NCBI GenBank assembly: GCA_021204335.1
Contig: JAJPZM010000094.1
Location: forward strand, 1 to 35,613
Length of the DNA stretch: 35,613 nucleotides
Direction of reading: 5' to 3'
DNA from: Parabacteroides sp.
GTDB lineage: Bacteria; Bacteroidota; Bacteroidia; Bacteroidales; Tannerellaceae
The position numbers and the translations under genes were made by a program. The notes beneath the pieces are model-generated. The model searched no databases. It had not been told where the DNA came from and was given only the letters and a program-made list of their open reading frames with translations. This document shows positions 25,518 to 34,965 of this stretch, piece by piece; position 1 is the stretch's first letter; each line of letters starts with the position of its first letter.

Positions 25518-27118
25518 GCTTCCTCCGACATGTTGGTAGCAGAAATCGTCTTGTCGATATCATCGCTCACATTTGCACGGCGGCGAAGCGTTTGCCAGTA
25601 AGTGCGAGCCGTCCCGTCGAGCGATCCGTTCTTTTCGTAGCTTGCTTCCATATAGTTGAGCAATGCTTCGGCGGCGCGGAAACAAACGGCTGCGGTGTAA
25701 CCTCCGCCATTGGCATAATGTTTGCGGTTGAACGATCCGCCCTTACGCAGGGCATAGCCGGTGGCATATCCGCGCTCGTCGCCCAAGGTGATCAATGGAT
25801 AGGGTTCTTCAGCGACAACATCCGTACCTTCCGCGTTATCGAGTTCAAAAAGGATGTTCTTCTGTCCCGGCTCTTTAAGGAAAACAGACAGGCGGCTGTC
25901 GCGGTTGGCACGCACGTCGGCGATGCTCTTGTCTCCTTTGTAGTAGCCGTCGCCATCGACATACGATCCGTGTGCATAGACGGGCGTTCCGTCCGCCATC
26001 AGGAAGTTGTTGACCAATCCGCGGGTCAGGCCGATACGGTAGTTACCGCGGCTGGCAGCCGCATTGACGTTGTGTGTCACCAGCCCACGCGCATACTGAC
26101 GCCATAAGAGTACTTCTTTTACATCCGAAAGATCTTCCTGGGCAAACATGTGGAGGAATGGATTGGCAGGATCGGTATCCAACTGTGGCACTACACCGGT
26201 GTTGGTCGTCAGGCTGGCAGCATAAACGTCGCCCACTTGCTTGGCAGCATCCATTGCCTGGGTAAGGAAATAATCGATCTCGCTGTCGATGCTGCCCGAT
26301 TCGTAGGCGAAACCGGCATTATAGTCTTTCGTGGCGCCCGGCCATTCCGGACCACCCGGCACGAAAGCCGTCTCCTTGAAATATTTCAACCAGGTTCCTT
26401 CAAACAAGGCGACGCGCGATTTCAACAGCAGGGCGACATCTTTGTTGATACGCGTAGTCGCCATATCTTCATCACCAAGCAGAGTTATTGCCTCGTCGAA
26501 ATCGGAAAGGATAAATCGGGCTACTTCGTTGCGCGGACTACGCTTGCTAGCCTCGGTCAGGGTTGCCAAGTCATCGGGCAATGTCTTGTCGATGATGGGG
26601 AAATCGCCAAAGAGTTGTAGCTTCTTGAAATATTCCAGACCGCGAAGGAAATACATTTCACCGATATAGTGCTTGATCTCTCCGAGATCGCCACCGATGG
26701 TGTTTTCCGAACCGTCGAGATTGCCGCCGAATTTAGGCAAGACCTGCTCGAAGAAGAAGTTGCAACGGTAGATCATTTCAAAGTTCCACTTCTTATTTTC
26801 TGTCTGGTCTACTTTCCAGCGGTCGGCTGTGTAGCGGTCGTCGGCCGTTACACCGATCTGGTTGTCGGTGCCGGCATCTTCGCCAAAGATACCGTAGCTG
26901 TACTGATTGATATGCGACGGAAGGATGGCTTTCTCCTTATCCGTTTCGCTATAGAGCCTGTTCGCATAATTCTGCAACTGCGAAGCATCGGTGAAATAAT
27001 TGTCGGGCGATACCTGCGATTTGGGTTCCTGGTCGAGGTAATCTTCGCACGAAGTGAAACCTCCCGCCAGCGTTAGTGCCAGCATGGAGCTGACAATGAT
27101 TCTATGATTTGTTTTCAT
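25478..27118 (-). CDS. susD: SusD/RagB glycan-binding lipoprotein, frameshifted near its C-terminus
   Basis: A 546-residue frame with a lipobox (GGFTSCEDYLDQEPKS) and the standard SusD N-terminus (PDNYFTDASQLQNYANRLY). TPR-like helices include EMYFLRGLEYFKKLQLFGDFPIID; later come NRKHYANGG and RAAEALLNYMEASYE. SusD proteins sit on the cell surface over SusC and bind the oligosaccharide. After NMSEEAK the frame stops 10 codons on. A run of five A (25513-25517, minus) would need six to join NMSEEAK with NDWGAYSAGR; the restored protein is about 686 residues. It follows susC with a 21-base gap, the usual arrangement. It lies between susC and the GH43-GH16 gene. Confidence 0.93.
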   Translation of the reverse strand: MKTNHRIIVSSMLALTLAGGFTSCEDYLDQEPKSQVSPDNYFTDASQLQNYANRLYSETDKEKAILPSHINQYSYGIFGEDAGTDNQIGVTADDRYTADRWKVDQTENKKWNFEMIYRCNFFFEQVLPKFGGNLDGSENTIGGDLGEIKHYIGEMYFLRGLEYFKKLQLFGDFPIIDKTLPDDLATLTEASKRSPRNEVARFILSDFDEAITLLGDEDMATTRINKDVALLLKSRVALFEGTWLKYFKETAFVPGGPEWPGATKDYNAGFAYESGSIDSEIDYFLTQAMDAAKQVGDVYAASLTTNTGVVPQLDTDPANPFLHMFAQEDLSDVKEVLLWRQYARGLVTHNVNAAASRGNYRIGLTRGLVNNFLMADGTPVYAHGSYVDGDGYYKGDKSIADVRANRDSRLSVFLKEPGQKNILFELDNAEGTDVVAEEPYPLITLGDERGYATGYALRKGGSFNRKHYANGGGYTAAVCFRAAEALLNYMEASYEKNGSLDGTARTYWQTLRRRANVSDDIDKTISATNMSEEAKTTGALIRPAVW

Positions 27119-27139
27119 GATTCTCTATTCTTTTAAGTA

Positions 27140-30100
27140 TTATAAAGTAAGACTAAGACCGAACGACCAGGTTCTTGCCAACGGATAAGCGTTACCACCG
27201 TCCTTAATCATAGCGTTGGCACTCGCGCTGTTATTACCGCCGTCGATAGTTTCCGGATCGAACAGTTTGGTAAGGCCGGTGCCGGTCCAGAGGTTTTCGC
27301 CGGATACGAATACGCGGCAACGCTGGAATCCGATCTTCTGCATCCAATTGCCGCGCAAAGTATAGCCCAACTGAAGATTCTTCAAACGGATGTAAGAAGC
27401 ATTTAGCAGGTAACGGGTCTGTTGTTGCTGGTTCTTCGCCGGACCATTGCTATCGTATCCGAAGATAGGACGCGGATAATAAGCATCAAGGTTAGCGGAG
27501 ATCTCATGACCCGGTAGCCCGACCGCTTCGGCGCGGAAGTAATCGCCATGCTCCTTCAGGCCGGTCGACCACCACTGGTCTTGGATTGCTCCCCAGAAGA
27601 TGTTACTGCTTTGCCAGAAGTCGCGTTTCATCACACCCTGGAAGAAGCAACGGAAGTCGAAGCCTTTCCAGTCGGCTGAGAGATCGATACCGAAGAGATA
27701 GCGCGGGGTGTTGTTTCCGATTACCTTCAAGTCGCCATGGTCGTCAACGGTTCCGGCGCCTTCGGTGATACCCGGCTTGCCATCGAGGTCGGCATACATG
27801 ACGTCACCTGCGCCCCATTCCGATCCGAAAGGTTGTCCGCCAACGGCTGCCAGGTGAGCATCCATCTCTTCCTGTGTCTTTGCAATACCTACTGTTTCAT
27901 ATCCCCAGATCTCGCCTATCTCGTGTCCGGCACAATATTCATAGATTGAGTTGGTGACGTTGCTCGGATAGCTTTGGATGATTGTCTTGGCATCGGAAAG
28001 CATCAGCTTGACGCCATAACCCAGACCGTTTTTCAGGCGGTCGTTCCACCCAACGGACAGTTCCCAACCTTGCGTCTTCAAGTCGCAGCTGTTTGTCTTC
28101 GGCGGTGTGATACCTAATACGAGGAGCAGCTCGGGAGCCGGGCCTACCATATTGTCGGTATAGCGGTTGTAATAGTCGAACGAACCGGTCAGGCGGTTGT
28201 TGAAGAGGCCGTAATCGAGACCGATGTTCCAGGTACGCACGGTTTCCCAGGTAAGAGACTCGCTGATCAGATCATTAATCGCTGCAGTGTTGCTCTTAAC
28301 GCCGTCTTGCAACCATACACCGCCGGCCATACTAAGCTCCATTGTGCGGTAGGTAGGATACCATCCGGTTGTGTTCTGGTTGCCCAATTCGCCATACGAT
28401 CCGCGCAGTTTGAAGGTGTTGACCACGTCCACGAGAGGTTCCCAGAAGGCCTCCTGCGCCATGTTCCATCCCAAAGAGAAAGAGGGATAAAGCTCCCAGC
28501 GGTTGCCGCGGCGGAAACGTGAAGTACCGTCATAACGCAGGTTGACTTCGGCAAGATATCTTCCTTTATAATCGTAGTTGATACGTCCGAAGAAGCCGGC
28601 CGTACTCCATTCGTTGCGATAACCACTGGATTCGGGGATTTTATCGACACCCATACCGTCTTGCCCGGAGGTCAGGTCGAATTCGGGTAGGTCTTCGATA
28701 AGCAACCCGTATTTCTTCGCACTGAAAAAAGACTGCTTCATGTTCTCTGCCTGGAAACCGACCATTGCTTTGAAGTTATGGTCGTCCTTTACGGTGAACG
28801 AGTATTCCGAATAGGCATTCAGGTTCAGATAGTTCTCTTTCTTATGATCCTGGTAGAGACTGGAGGTACCTTTCGTATCGACTATATTGCCTGCTACATC
28901 ATGGTTGTAGCAAGGCAGACTGACTTCGCGAACATCCCACGCGCTAGAACTATAGTTAAACTCGACATGGGTACGCCAGTTCTTGATCGGTTCGATGATA
29001 AAGGCTCCCTGATGATATATTTTATCCATCTGCTCGCTACGCTGGCCCCCTTCGGCAAGCGACATGGCAAGGTTATCGGCGTTGTTATTGAAGAAATAGC
29101 CGTTCTCATCATAGATGGGGAGATTCGGCCAGGTCTGACGACCCAGTTTCTCATAGAAGTTATCTCCGAAATAGGTTGGACGGTCTAAGTCGCTACGGAT
29201 GTAACGCAGACTGTAGTTGAAGTCGAGCCATGAAGTAAGTTCGGCATTGACCTTAGCGGAGAGGTTGTAACGTTTCATTCCGTCTTCGCCAAAATTGAGC
29301 AGACCATGCTGGTCGAGATAACCCAGAGAAGCATAGTAGGTTACATTTTCGCTACCGCCGTTGATACTCAGGTTGTGCTCTTGCGAGAAAGAGTCGTTTT
29401 TATAGATCTCGCCGAACCAGTCGGTATTGGCGTAGCCTGTCGTATACGGATCACCGGCGGGTTTACCCCACACACTGCCGTCCGAAGGCAATCCGCCGCG
29501 GTTGCTGCCACCAGCTGCCTGAAAGTCGAGCATCTGTTGCATTACATCGTCCGAAAATATGGCTCCGTCGCCTTTGTTCCTGGCTGCTTCGTTGAAGTAG
29601 TTGGCAAATGTATAGGAGTCCATCATCTCCGGAAGATTGACAGGGCTGCTGACACGGAAGCTGTTGTTGTAGTTAATACTGGCTTTGCCTGCTTTACCTT
29701 TTTTCGTAGTCACCAAGATCACACCGAACGGTGCGCGCGAACCGTAAATAGAAGAGGCAGCGGCATCTTTCAGGACGGAGACGTTTTCGATATCCTGCGG
29801 ATTGATCGTATTAAGGTCTCCTTCCATACCGTCGATCAATACCAGTGGCGAACCGCTCGATCCCTCGCCGATCGTACCTGTACCACGCACGTTGATGTCC
29901 ATGTCTTTGCCAATCTGACCACTATTGGTGCTAATCTGCAATCCCGGGACCAACCCCTGCAACGCCTGTGTCGCATTGGCTACCGGACGCGATTCCAACT
30001 CCTTCGCTGAAGCCAGTCCGACCGCACCGGTCAGGTTCACTTTCTTCTGTGTACCGAAACCGACTACAACCACTTCGTCGAGCTTTTGCAAGTCTTCTTT

Positions 30101-30445
30101 TAATGTAACGTTGAAAACTGTTTGACCTTTTACCGGAACATCCTGCGAGACATATCCGATGTAAGAAACTTCGAGCAGGGCGCCATCGGGAACTTCGAGG
30201 GAGAAATTACCGTCTATATCGGTCACTGCCCCGTTAGTAGTACCTTTTACTACTACGTTTGCACCCATAATAGCCAGTCCGGTCTGATCGACAATCTTAC
30301 CTGTTATCTTCTTACTCTGTTGAGGACTTTGTACATTTTTATCCTGTACCGGCACCCTCATATCCTTGGCATACATAATTCCTAGCGGAGATGCGCTGAG
30401 AAGCGCTACGGCTAAGAACAAACCTTGTGTTTTCATGTAATCCAT
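27140..30445 (-). CDS. susC: SusC/RagA TonB-dependent outer-membrane transporter
   Basis: A complete 1101-residue protein. In order: signal peptide (ATG 30445, or ATG 30436 for MKTQGLFLAVALL), a carboxypeptidase-regulatory-like domain (ITGKIVDQTGLAIMGANVVVKG), the plug domain with SusC signature (LVLIDGMEGDLNTINPQDIE, then VSVLKDAAASSIYGSRA), and a large beta-barrel ending in SFGLSLTL with a terminal hydrophobic residue. It lacks an N-terminal STN domain, so it need not signal to an anti-sigma factor. It imports oligosaccharides with SusD. It is the longest intact gene in the window and shows no lesion, in contrast to its partners. Confidence 0.96.
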   Translation of the reverse strand: MDYMKTQGLFLAVALLSASPLGIMYAKDMRVPVQDKNVQSPQQSKKITGKIVDQTGLAIMGANVVVKGTTNGAVTDIDGNFSLEVPDGALLEVSYIGYVSQDVPVKGQTVFNVTLKEDLQKLDEVVVVGFGTQKKVNLTGAVGLASAKELESRPVANATQALQGLVPGLQISTNSGQIGKDMDINVRGTGTIGEGSSGSPLVLIDGMEGDLNTINPQDIENVSVLKDAAASSIYGSRAPFGVILVTTKKGKAGKASINYNNSFRVSSPVNLPEMMDSYTFANYFNEAARNKGDGAIFSDDVMQQMLDFQAAGGSNRGGLPSDGSVWGKPAGDPYTTGYANTDWFGEIYKNDSFSQEHNLSINGGSENVTYYASLGYLDQHGLLNFGEDGMKRYNLSAKVNAELTSWLDFNYSLRYIRSDLDRPTYFGDNFYEKLGRQTWPNLPIYDENGYFFNNNADNLAMSLAEGGQRSEQMDKIYHQGAFIIEPIKNWRTHVEFNYSSSAWDVREVSLPCYNHDVAGNIVDTKGTSSLYQDHKKENYLNLNAYSEYSFTVKDDHNFKAMVGFQAENMKQSFFSAKKYGLLIEDLPEFDLTSGQDGMGVDKIPESSGYRNEWSTAGFFGRINYDYKGRYLAEVNLRYDGTSRFRRGNRWELYPSFSLGWNMAQEAFWEPLVDVVNTFKLRGSYGELGNQNTTGWYPTYRTMELSMAGGVWLQDGVKSNTAAINDLISESLTWETVRTWNIGLDYGLFNNRLTGSFDYYNRYTDNMVGPAPELLLVLGITPPKTNSCDLKTQGWELSVGWNDRLKNGLGYGVKLMLSDAKTIIQSYPSNVTNSIYEYCAGHEIGEIWGYETVGIAKTQEEMDAHLAAVGGQPFGSEWGAGDVMYADLDGKPGITEGAGTVDDHGDLKVIGNNTPRYLFGIDLSADWKGFDFRCFFQGVMKRDFWQSSNIFWGAIQDQWWSTGLKEHGDYFRAEAVGLPGHEISANLDAYYPRPIFGYDSNGPAKNQQQQTRYLLNASYIRLKNLQLGYTLRGNWMQKIGFQRCRVFVSGENLWTGTGLTKLFDPETIDGGNNSASANAMIKDGGNAYPLARTWSFGLSLTL

Positions 30446-30475
30446 TTTTTTAAGGTTGAACTTTTATGTTTGCTG

Positions 30476-30483
30476 CAAATGTA
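30476..30483 (-). promoter_or_regulatory. -7 box of the susCD operon
   Basis: Minus-strand TACATTTG, a perfect TAnnTTTG, 31 bases before susC. A GTTG lies 18 bases upstream as a weak -33, inside the perfect palindrome GTTGTGACAAC (30495-30505), which may be an operator half. Confidence 0.65.
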
Positions 30484-30524
30484 CATGCAACACTGTTGTC
30501 ACAACTCCAAAATGGATTACAAAA

Positions 30525-30559
30525 GGTCTGTAAACGAACCAAAAAACCATTTACAGACT
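30525..30559 (-). terminator. Terminator of the HTCS gene
   Basis: On the minus strand AGTCTGTAAA / TTTACAGACC (9 of 10 paired) and then TTTTG, nine bases after the HTCS stop. It separates the HTCS transcript from susCD. Confidence 0.75.
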
Positions 30560-30567
30560 TGAATAAT

Positions 30568-32559
30568 CTATAATTCTACCGTTCCCTCACCCGGGGCATA
30601 CTGTTCCATATATTCCGACGGCAACATTCCGAATTCTTTCCTGAAACAGGCGCTAAAATATTTCGGGTCATTGAACCCGACGGCGTATGCCAGCTCCGAA
30701 ATACGTACCCGTTTCTTCTCTTCAATGATCCGGCAAGCCGCTTTCAAACGGATATTACGGATAAAGGCGGAAGTGTTTAATCCGGTCAGCGATTTCAGTT
30801 TCTTATATAAGGTAGATTTACTCGTAGCCATCTCTTCTATAAACTGCTGCTGGTCGAATTCCGGATCATCCAGGTGGTTATTGACACAGTCGATCGCCCG
30901 TTTGAGGAAGTCCTCGTCCAGGCTGGTATAATTCAGCTCTTGAGCCTCGAAGACCAGTTGTTTCTTGAAATCATGGGTGGTACGTTCCTTTTTCTTCAGC
31001 AAATTACGGATGCGGGCATGGAGCAGAGAGAGATTGAAAGGCTTGCTGATAAATCCGTCTGCCCCCGATTCGTAAGCTTCGATACGGTCTTCTTCGCTAT
31101 TCTTGGCTGTCAGAAGCAAGACCGGTATATGGCAGATGTCGAAATTATTCTTGATATATTTGCAAAGTTCCACACCATCCATTTCAGGCATCATCACATC
31201 GGTTACCACCAAATCGATCATATAATCCTTCGATTCGATGATGCCGACAGCTTCCTTCCCGTTCTTGGCGCAGTAGACCTTATATTGCGGCTCAGCAGTT
31301 TTTTCCATCAAGGCGAGCAATACCTCATTGTCCTCGACTAAAAGCAGGGAGTTGACTTTTTCGGAACTTTCCGGTATCACTTCATCTTCCGACAGTTCTT
31401 CCAACGGCAAGGAATATTTATTCACAGGAACAGTTACCGGCTCGTCCTCAACACTTTCATCTATCTGCTCTTCCTGATAAGAGGAACGGGAGATAGGAAT
31501 TGTTACGATGAAAGCGGTGCCTTGCCCGGGCTCGCCCTCCACATCGATCATCCCGTTATGCAATTCTACCAGGTCTTTCGTCAGCGACAGGCCGATTCCC
31601 GTCCCGATCGTTTTGAAACGCCGGTAGTCGCCTTCATAGAATCGTTTGAAAAGATTCTTCCGGGCTTCTTTCGAAATACCCGGCCCGTCATCTTTTATCC
31701 GGATTGTCATCTTTTCGCAGGCAGCATCGAAAGAGACAGTCACTTCGATCGTACCGCCCTCCCTGTTATACTTGGAAGCGTTCGACAACAGGTTATAGAT
31801 AATCTTATCTAGTTTGTCAAGGTCGAAATAACCTTTCACCCCCTCTTGCCGGCAAACGAACGAGAAGTTCATTTGCTTCTTCTTCATCAAAGGTCCGAAT
31901 GCTTCCGCCTCTTTCCGGATAAAAGCGACGACATCATCGCACGACACTTTGAGTTTCAGATTACCGGTCTCCGCTTTCCGAAATTCCAGAATTTGCTGCA
32001 ACAGACGGATCAGACGGTTTATATTATCATTCATCACCTCATAACAGCTATGATTCTCCGGCGAACGGAGTTTCAGTTCGTCGAGGGAAGCAGACAGGAT
32101 CGTCAGTGGAGTCAGGAACTCATGCGTGATATTCGTAAAGAATTGCAACTTGGCATGGTTGATCTCTTCCGCCTTCGCCTGCTCTATCGCCATCAGCTGC
32201 ATGGCTTGTTTCTGGCGGATGCGGTTTCGTATAACCCGGAATGCCAGCACACAAACGATAAACAGGCCCAGCAAATACAGGAAATAAGCCCACCCTGTTT
32301 TCCAGGGCGGAGGCAGGATCACCACTTCCAATGTCTGCACGTCATCATTCCACAACCCGTTTTCATTGGCTCCCTTTAAATGGAAGCGGTAAGATCCGGC
32401 ATCCAGATTATTATAGTTAGCCATGCGGTTGGATGCCCCCGTATATTGCCACCCTTTGTCATATCCTTCCAGCCAATAAGCATATTTGTTGCGGAGCGGA
32501 TCGATATAACTCAGCACCGCAAACTCGATACCTAAATTATTCTGATCATAATCCAGCAC
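30568..32559 (-). CDS. HTCS regulator, C-terminal part: kinase, receiver, AraC domain
   Basis: A 663-residue frame. In order: Y_Y_Y beta-sandwich (KYAYWLEGYDKGWQYTG), membrane helix (WAYFLYLLGLFIVCVLAF), HisKA with FFTNITHEFLTPL, HATPase (NLLSNASKYNREGG, IKDDGPGIS, GTGIGLSL), response receiver (VTDVMMPEMDGVELC with the phospho-acceptor Asp), and AraC HTH (ISELAYAVGFNDPKYFSACF). This is the cytoplasmic output of a hybrid two-component system that activates susCD-type operons on binding a specific oligosaccharide. It starts in mid-gene: the upstream frame holds the sensor. Confidence 0.93.
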   Translation of the reverse strand: MLDYDQNNLGIEFAVLSYIDPLRNKYAYWLEGYDKGWQYTGASNRMANYNNLDAGSYRFHLKGANENGLWNDDVQTLEVVILPPPWKTGWAYFLYLLGLFIVCVLAFRVIRNRIRQKQAMQLMAIEQAKAEEINHAKLQFFTNITHEFLTPLTILSASLDELKLRSPENHSCYEVMNDNINRLIRLLQQILEFRKAETGNLKLKVSCDDVVAFIRKEAEAFGPLMKKKQMNFSFVCRQEGVKGYFDLDKLDKIIYNLLSNASKYNREGGTIEVTVSFDAACEKMTIRIKDDGPGISKEARKNLFKRFYEGDYRRFKTIGTGIGLSLTKDLVELHNGMIDVEGEPGQGTAFIVTIPISRSSYQEEQIDESVEDEPVTVPVNKYSLPLEELSEDEVIPESSEKVNSLLLVEDNEVLLALMEKTAEPQYKVYCAKNGKEAVGIIESKDYMIDLVVTDVMMPEMDGVELCKYIKNNFDICHIPVLLLTAKNSEEDRIEAYESGADGFISKPFNLSLLHARIRNLLKKKERTTHDFKKQLVFEAQELNYTSLDEDFLKRAIDCVNNHLDDPEFDQQQFIEEMATSKSTLYKKLKSLTGLNTSAFIRNIRLKAACRIIEEKKRVRISELAYAVGFNDPKYFSACFRKEFGMLPSEYMEQYAPGEGTVEL

Positions 32560-34706
32560 GATATCTTTTTGGCAAAGTCGGGGGGGGCATCGGGCGTTAT
32601 CCGGTTGCGGACAACAGAGTCCAGGTCACCGATCGAAGTATTGAATACGCGGATATCCGTAATGGCAACCGGCGATATAATCTCCCTCTCCTCCAGTTCC
32701 TCCGGATAAAAACTATTGTAACCGTTATGCCCGCCAAAATATAATTGTCCGTCGGGAGCTTTGCCGGAAACTTTATGAATAAAATAGTTATTCAACAAAC
32801 CATCCGACATGGTATAAATACAGGAAGAGAAAGTATCGTCATCAGCTACCGCCAAACATAGCAAACCACTATTAGTCGAGATCCACAGCCTGCCGGAATT
32901 ATCTTCCCCAATGCTGCTTATGACATCTGCCTGAATATTATACAGGTCGTTAACCTGCACGAATTTGTCTTCTTTTTCATCATATCGGATCAATCCTCCG
33001 CCTTCCGCACCAGTCCACAGACGACCTTTCGAATCTTCATACAAACATTGGACATTTTCATACGGAAGGTTATGGTCTTCCAACCTGTACCATTTTTGAT
33101 GCAATTGTTCGGGATTCGCCAAATCTCCCTCCAATGCAACAATACCATGATTAGTAGCGACCCAAATCTTTTCTTTCCCTGATCCGATAATCGTATTGCA
33201 TGTGCAGTGCAGGCCAAAGACATGTGCCGTTCCGTCTGTTTTCATCACAGCCAGATCCGAACGGCATCCCAACCATTTATTATGCACTTCATCCTCATAT
33301 ATACTATTAATATATATGTCCGGTAGCCATGGAGCCGTAGTGAAGTTTATTACCGAATTCTTTTTTGTTACCTTATTATATATGTGGACTCCATACGAAG
33401 CGATGACGAACCATATCTCCTTCTTATCCCTGCTTTCTTTCATGCAACTTACGGTATGAAGCTGTGGCAGATCCTTAAATTGAGGATCCTCTGAATAAAA
33501 GTGGGGAGATTTATCCTCTTTCCGCCGTAAAGCAAACCCATGGCTGCCGATCCCTAACCAAAGCGTCCCATCGCTATCGATCAGCAACGAACGGACAGAG
33601 TTGCTGTATTTCAACTTCTTTATGGCTTCCAAATCATCTTTATAGAAAGAGGTCTGATGCATATTGGTGTAATAAACGCCGCCACCCAAGAAACCAAGCC
33701 ACATATTACCCGCCTTGTCACGTATGATAGCATTCAATTCATTGTAAGGCAATGAATACTTCCCGTTGCCCGGCAAATAATTAACAAAACGCGGTTCGTC
33801 GGCATCCGTATTCAATAAACCCAAACCATTACGAGTCCCGACCCATAAAGTATGGTTCAAATCTTCCTGCAAACTATAAATCAGGTTGTCCGACAAACTT
33901 CGTTCATCACCTGCCTTATTCTCAAAATGCGTCCAGAAAACCGAATCCGGCGAATCTTCATGCGCCAGGCGGTAAAGTCCGGCTGACCAGGGCGACACCC
34001 ATAAAGTATTCCTGCTGTCTTCAAAAATCACATGTGCCGATTTAGACTTTCCCAAATAAGGATAAGGAATAAACTTTCCGGCTTCCCGGTCATATCTGAA
34101 AAGCCCGTTAGCCCATGTCCCAACCCATAGCCTTTTCTTTGAATCTTCATATATTGCCTTCACTCCGATGACTGACCGGTCAGTCATCGGAGTGCTGTGT
34201 ATGACAACACAGTCTTTGCCGGGCGCATACATCCCTAAACCCTCTTCCAGACCGATCCAGACCGTACCGTCATGAGATACACATAACGTATTTATCAGTT
34301 TTTCCTTCAATGTCGGATCGGTCGGTTTCCAGATCTTTCCAGTCTTCATATCGAGCACATTCAATCCATTGCGGGTGCCTATCCACAACTGTCCGTCGTT
34401 ATCTTCCGCCAGGCATGTGATACTGTTATCCGTCAGTAAACCAGGCATAAAAAGATTATCTTTATAGGTCCGTACCCGGTAACCGTCGTAACGGGACAGC
34501 CCGGAGTTTGAAGCAATCCAGATATACCCTTTTTTATCCTGTAATAGAAAAGTAACTTCTTCTGAAGGAAAATCTTCGTAAGCTGATACCCGGCTAAATT
34601 GGATATGGTTAGATTTCCTGTTTACATTGGCAGATATTGCCAAATCCGGTAAAAGAACCAGAGACACAAGTAAGAACAATAATCCTCTTATATTCAGTTT
34701 TATCAT
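32532..34706 (-). CDS. HTCS regulator, N-terminal sensor part
   Basis: A 724-residue frame: signal peptide or anchor (MIKLNIRGLLFLLVSLVLLP), then periplasmic propeller repeats (GYIWIASNSGLSRYDG, GQLWIGTRNGLNVLD, TVWIGLEEGLGMY), the two-component-regulator propeller type, up to the beginning of Y_Y_Y (FYPEELEEREIISPVAITDIR). The correct frame ends at about 32590-32565. The frames overlap from 32532 to 32559. Sites for the -1 base are T5 at 32566-32570 (plus strand), where six would restore KDIVLDYDQNN, or the G8 at 32580-32587. The restored HTCS would have about 1,380 residues, normal for the family. Confidence 0.9.
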   Translation of the reverse strand: MIKLNIRGLLFLLVSLVLLPDLAISANVNRKSNHIQFSRVSAYEDFPSEEVTFLLQDKKGYIWIASNSGLSRYDGYRVRTYKDNLFMPGLLTDNSITCLAEDNDGQLWIGTRNGLNVLDMKTGKIWKPTDPTLKEKLINTLCVSHDGTVWIGLEEGLGMYAPGKDCVVIHSTPMTDRSVIGVKAIYEDSKKRLWVGTWANGLFRYDREAGKFIPYPYLGKSKSAHVIFEDSRNTLWVSPWSAGLYRLAHEDSPDSVFWTHFENKAGDERSLSDNLIYSLQEDLNHTLWVGTRNGLGLLNTDADEPRFVNYLPGNGKYSLPYNELNAIIRDKAGNMWLGFLGGGVYYTNMHQTSFYKDDLEAIKKLKYSNSVRSLLIDSDGTLWLGIGSHGFALRRKEDKSPHFYSEDPQFKDLPQLHTVSCMKESRDKKEIWFVIASYGVHIYNKVTKKNSVINFTTAPWLPDIYINSIYEDEVHNKWLGCRSDLAVMKTDGTAHVFGLHCTCNTIIGSGKEKIWVATNHGIVALEGDLANPEQLHQKWYRLEDHNLPYENVQCLYEDSKGRLWTGAEGGGLIRYDEKEDKFVQVNDLYNIQADVISSIGEDNSGRLWISTNSGLLCLAVADDDTFSSCIYTMSDGLLNNYFIHKVSGKAPDGQLYFGGHNGYNSFYPEELEEREIISPVAITDIRVFNTSIGDLDSVVRNRITPDAPPDFAKKISCWIMIRII

Positions 34707-34735
34707 AAATAGATTCTATATGATACATAAGGCTA

Positions 34736-34743
34736 CAAATATA
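34736..34743 (-). promoter_or_regulatory. -7 box of HTCS promoter
   Basis: Minus-strand TATATTTG, a perfect TAnnTTTG, 30 bases before the HTCS start. The rest of the 34744-34965 gap shows no gene; a GCGCTCAGCGC palindrome lies at about 34883-34893. Confidence 0.55.
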
Positions 34744-34965
34744 AAGCTTTATTACCTACATTGAAACAAACAACCGAAAAATACAGCGATTATGACTGGC
34801 CGTATATATCTAAAACAAATACTTTCGTAGAAAAATAATTGTTTTGACAAGGCTAGTTGAATATGATAAGTTCCCGAGAGTAGCGCTCAGCGCAACACTA
34901 CCAGGAATTTTATTTATTACGAAAAAACCGTATTATTGTAGTATAGAAAGGGAGAGTATATCACA

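Noticed and set aside
25478-25520. Programmed ribosomal frameshift in SusD
   Set aside because: No slippery heptamer with a following structure is apparent, and such control is not known for SusD proteins.
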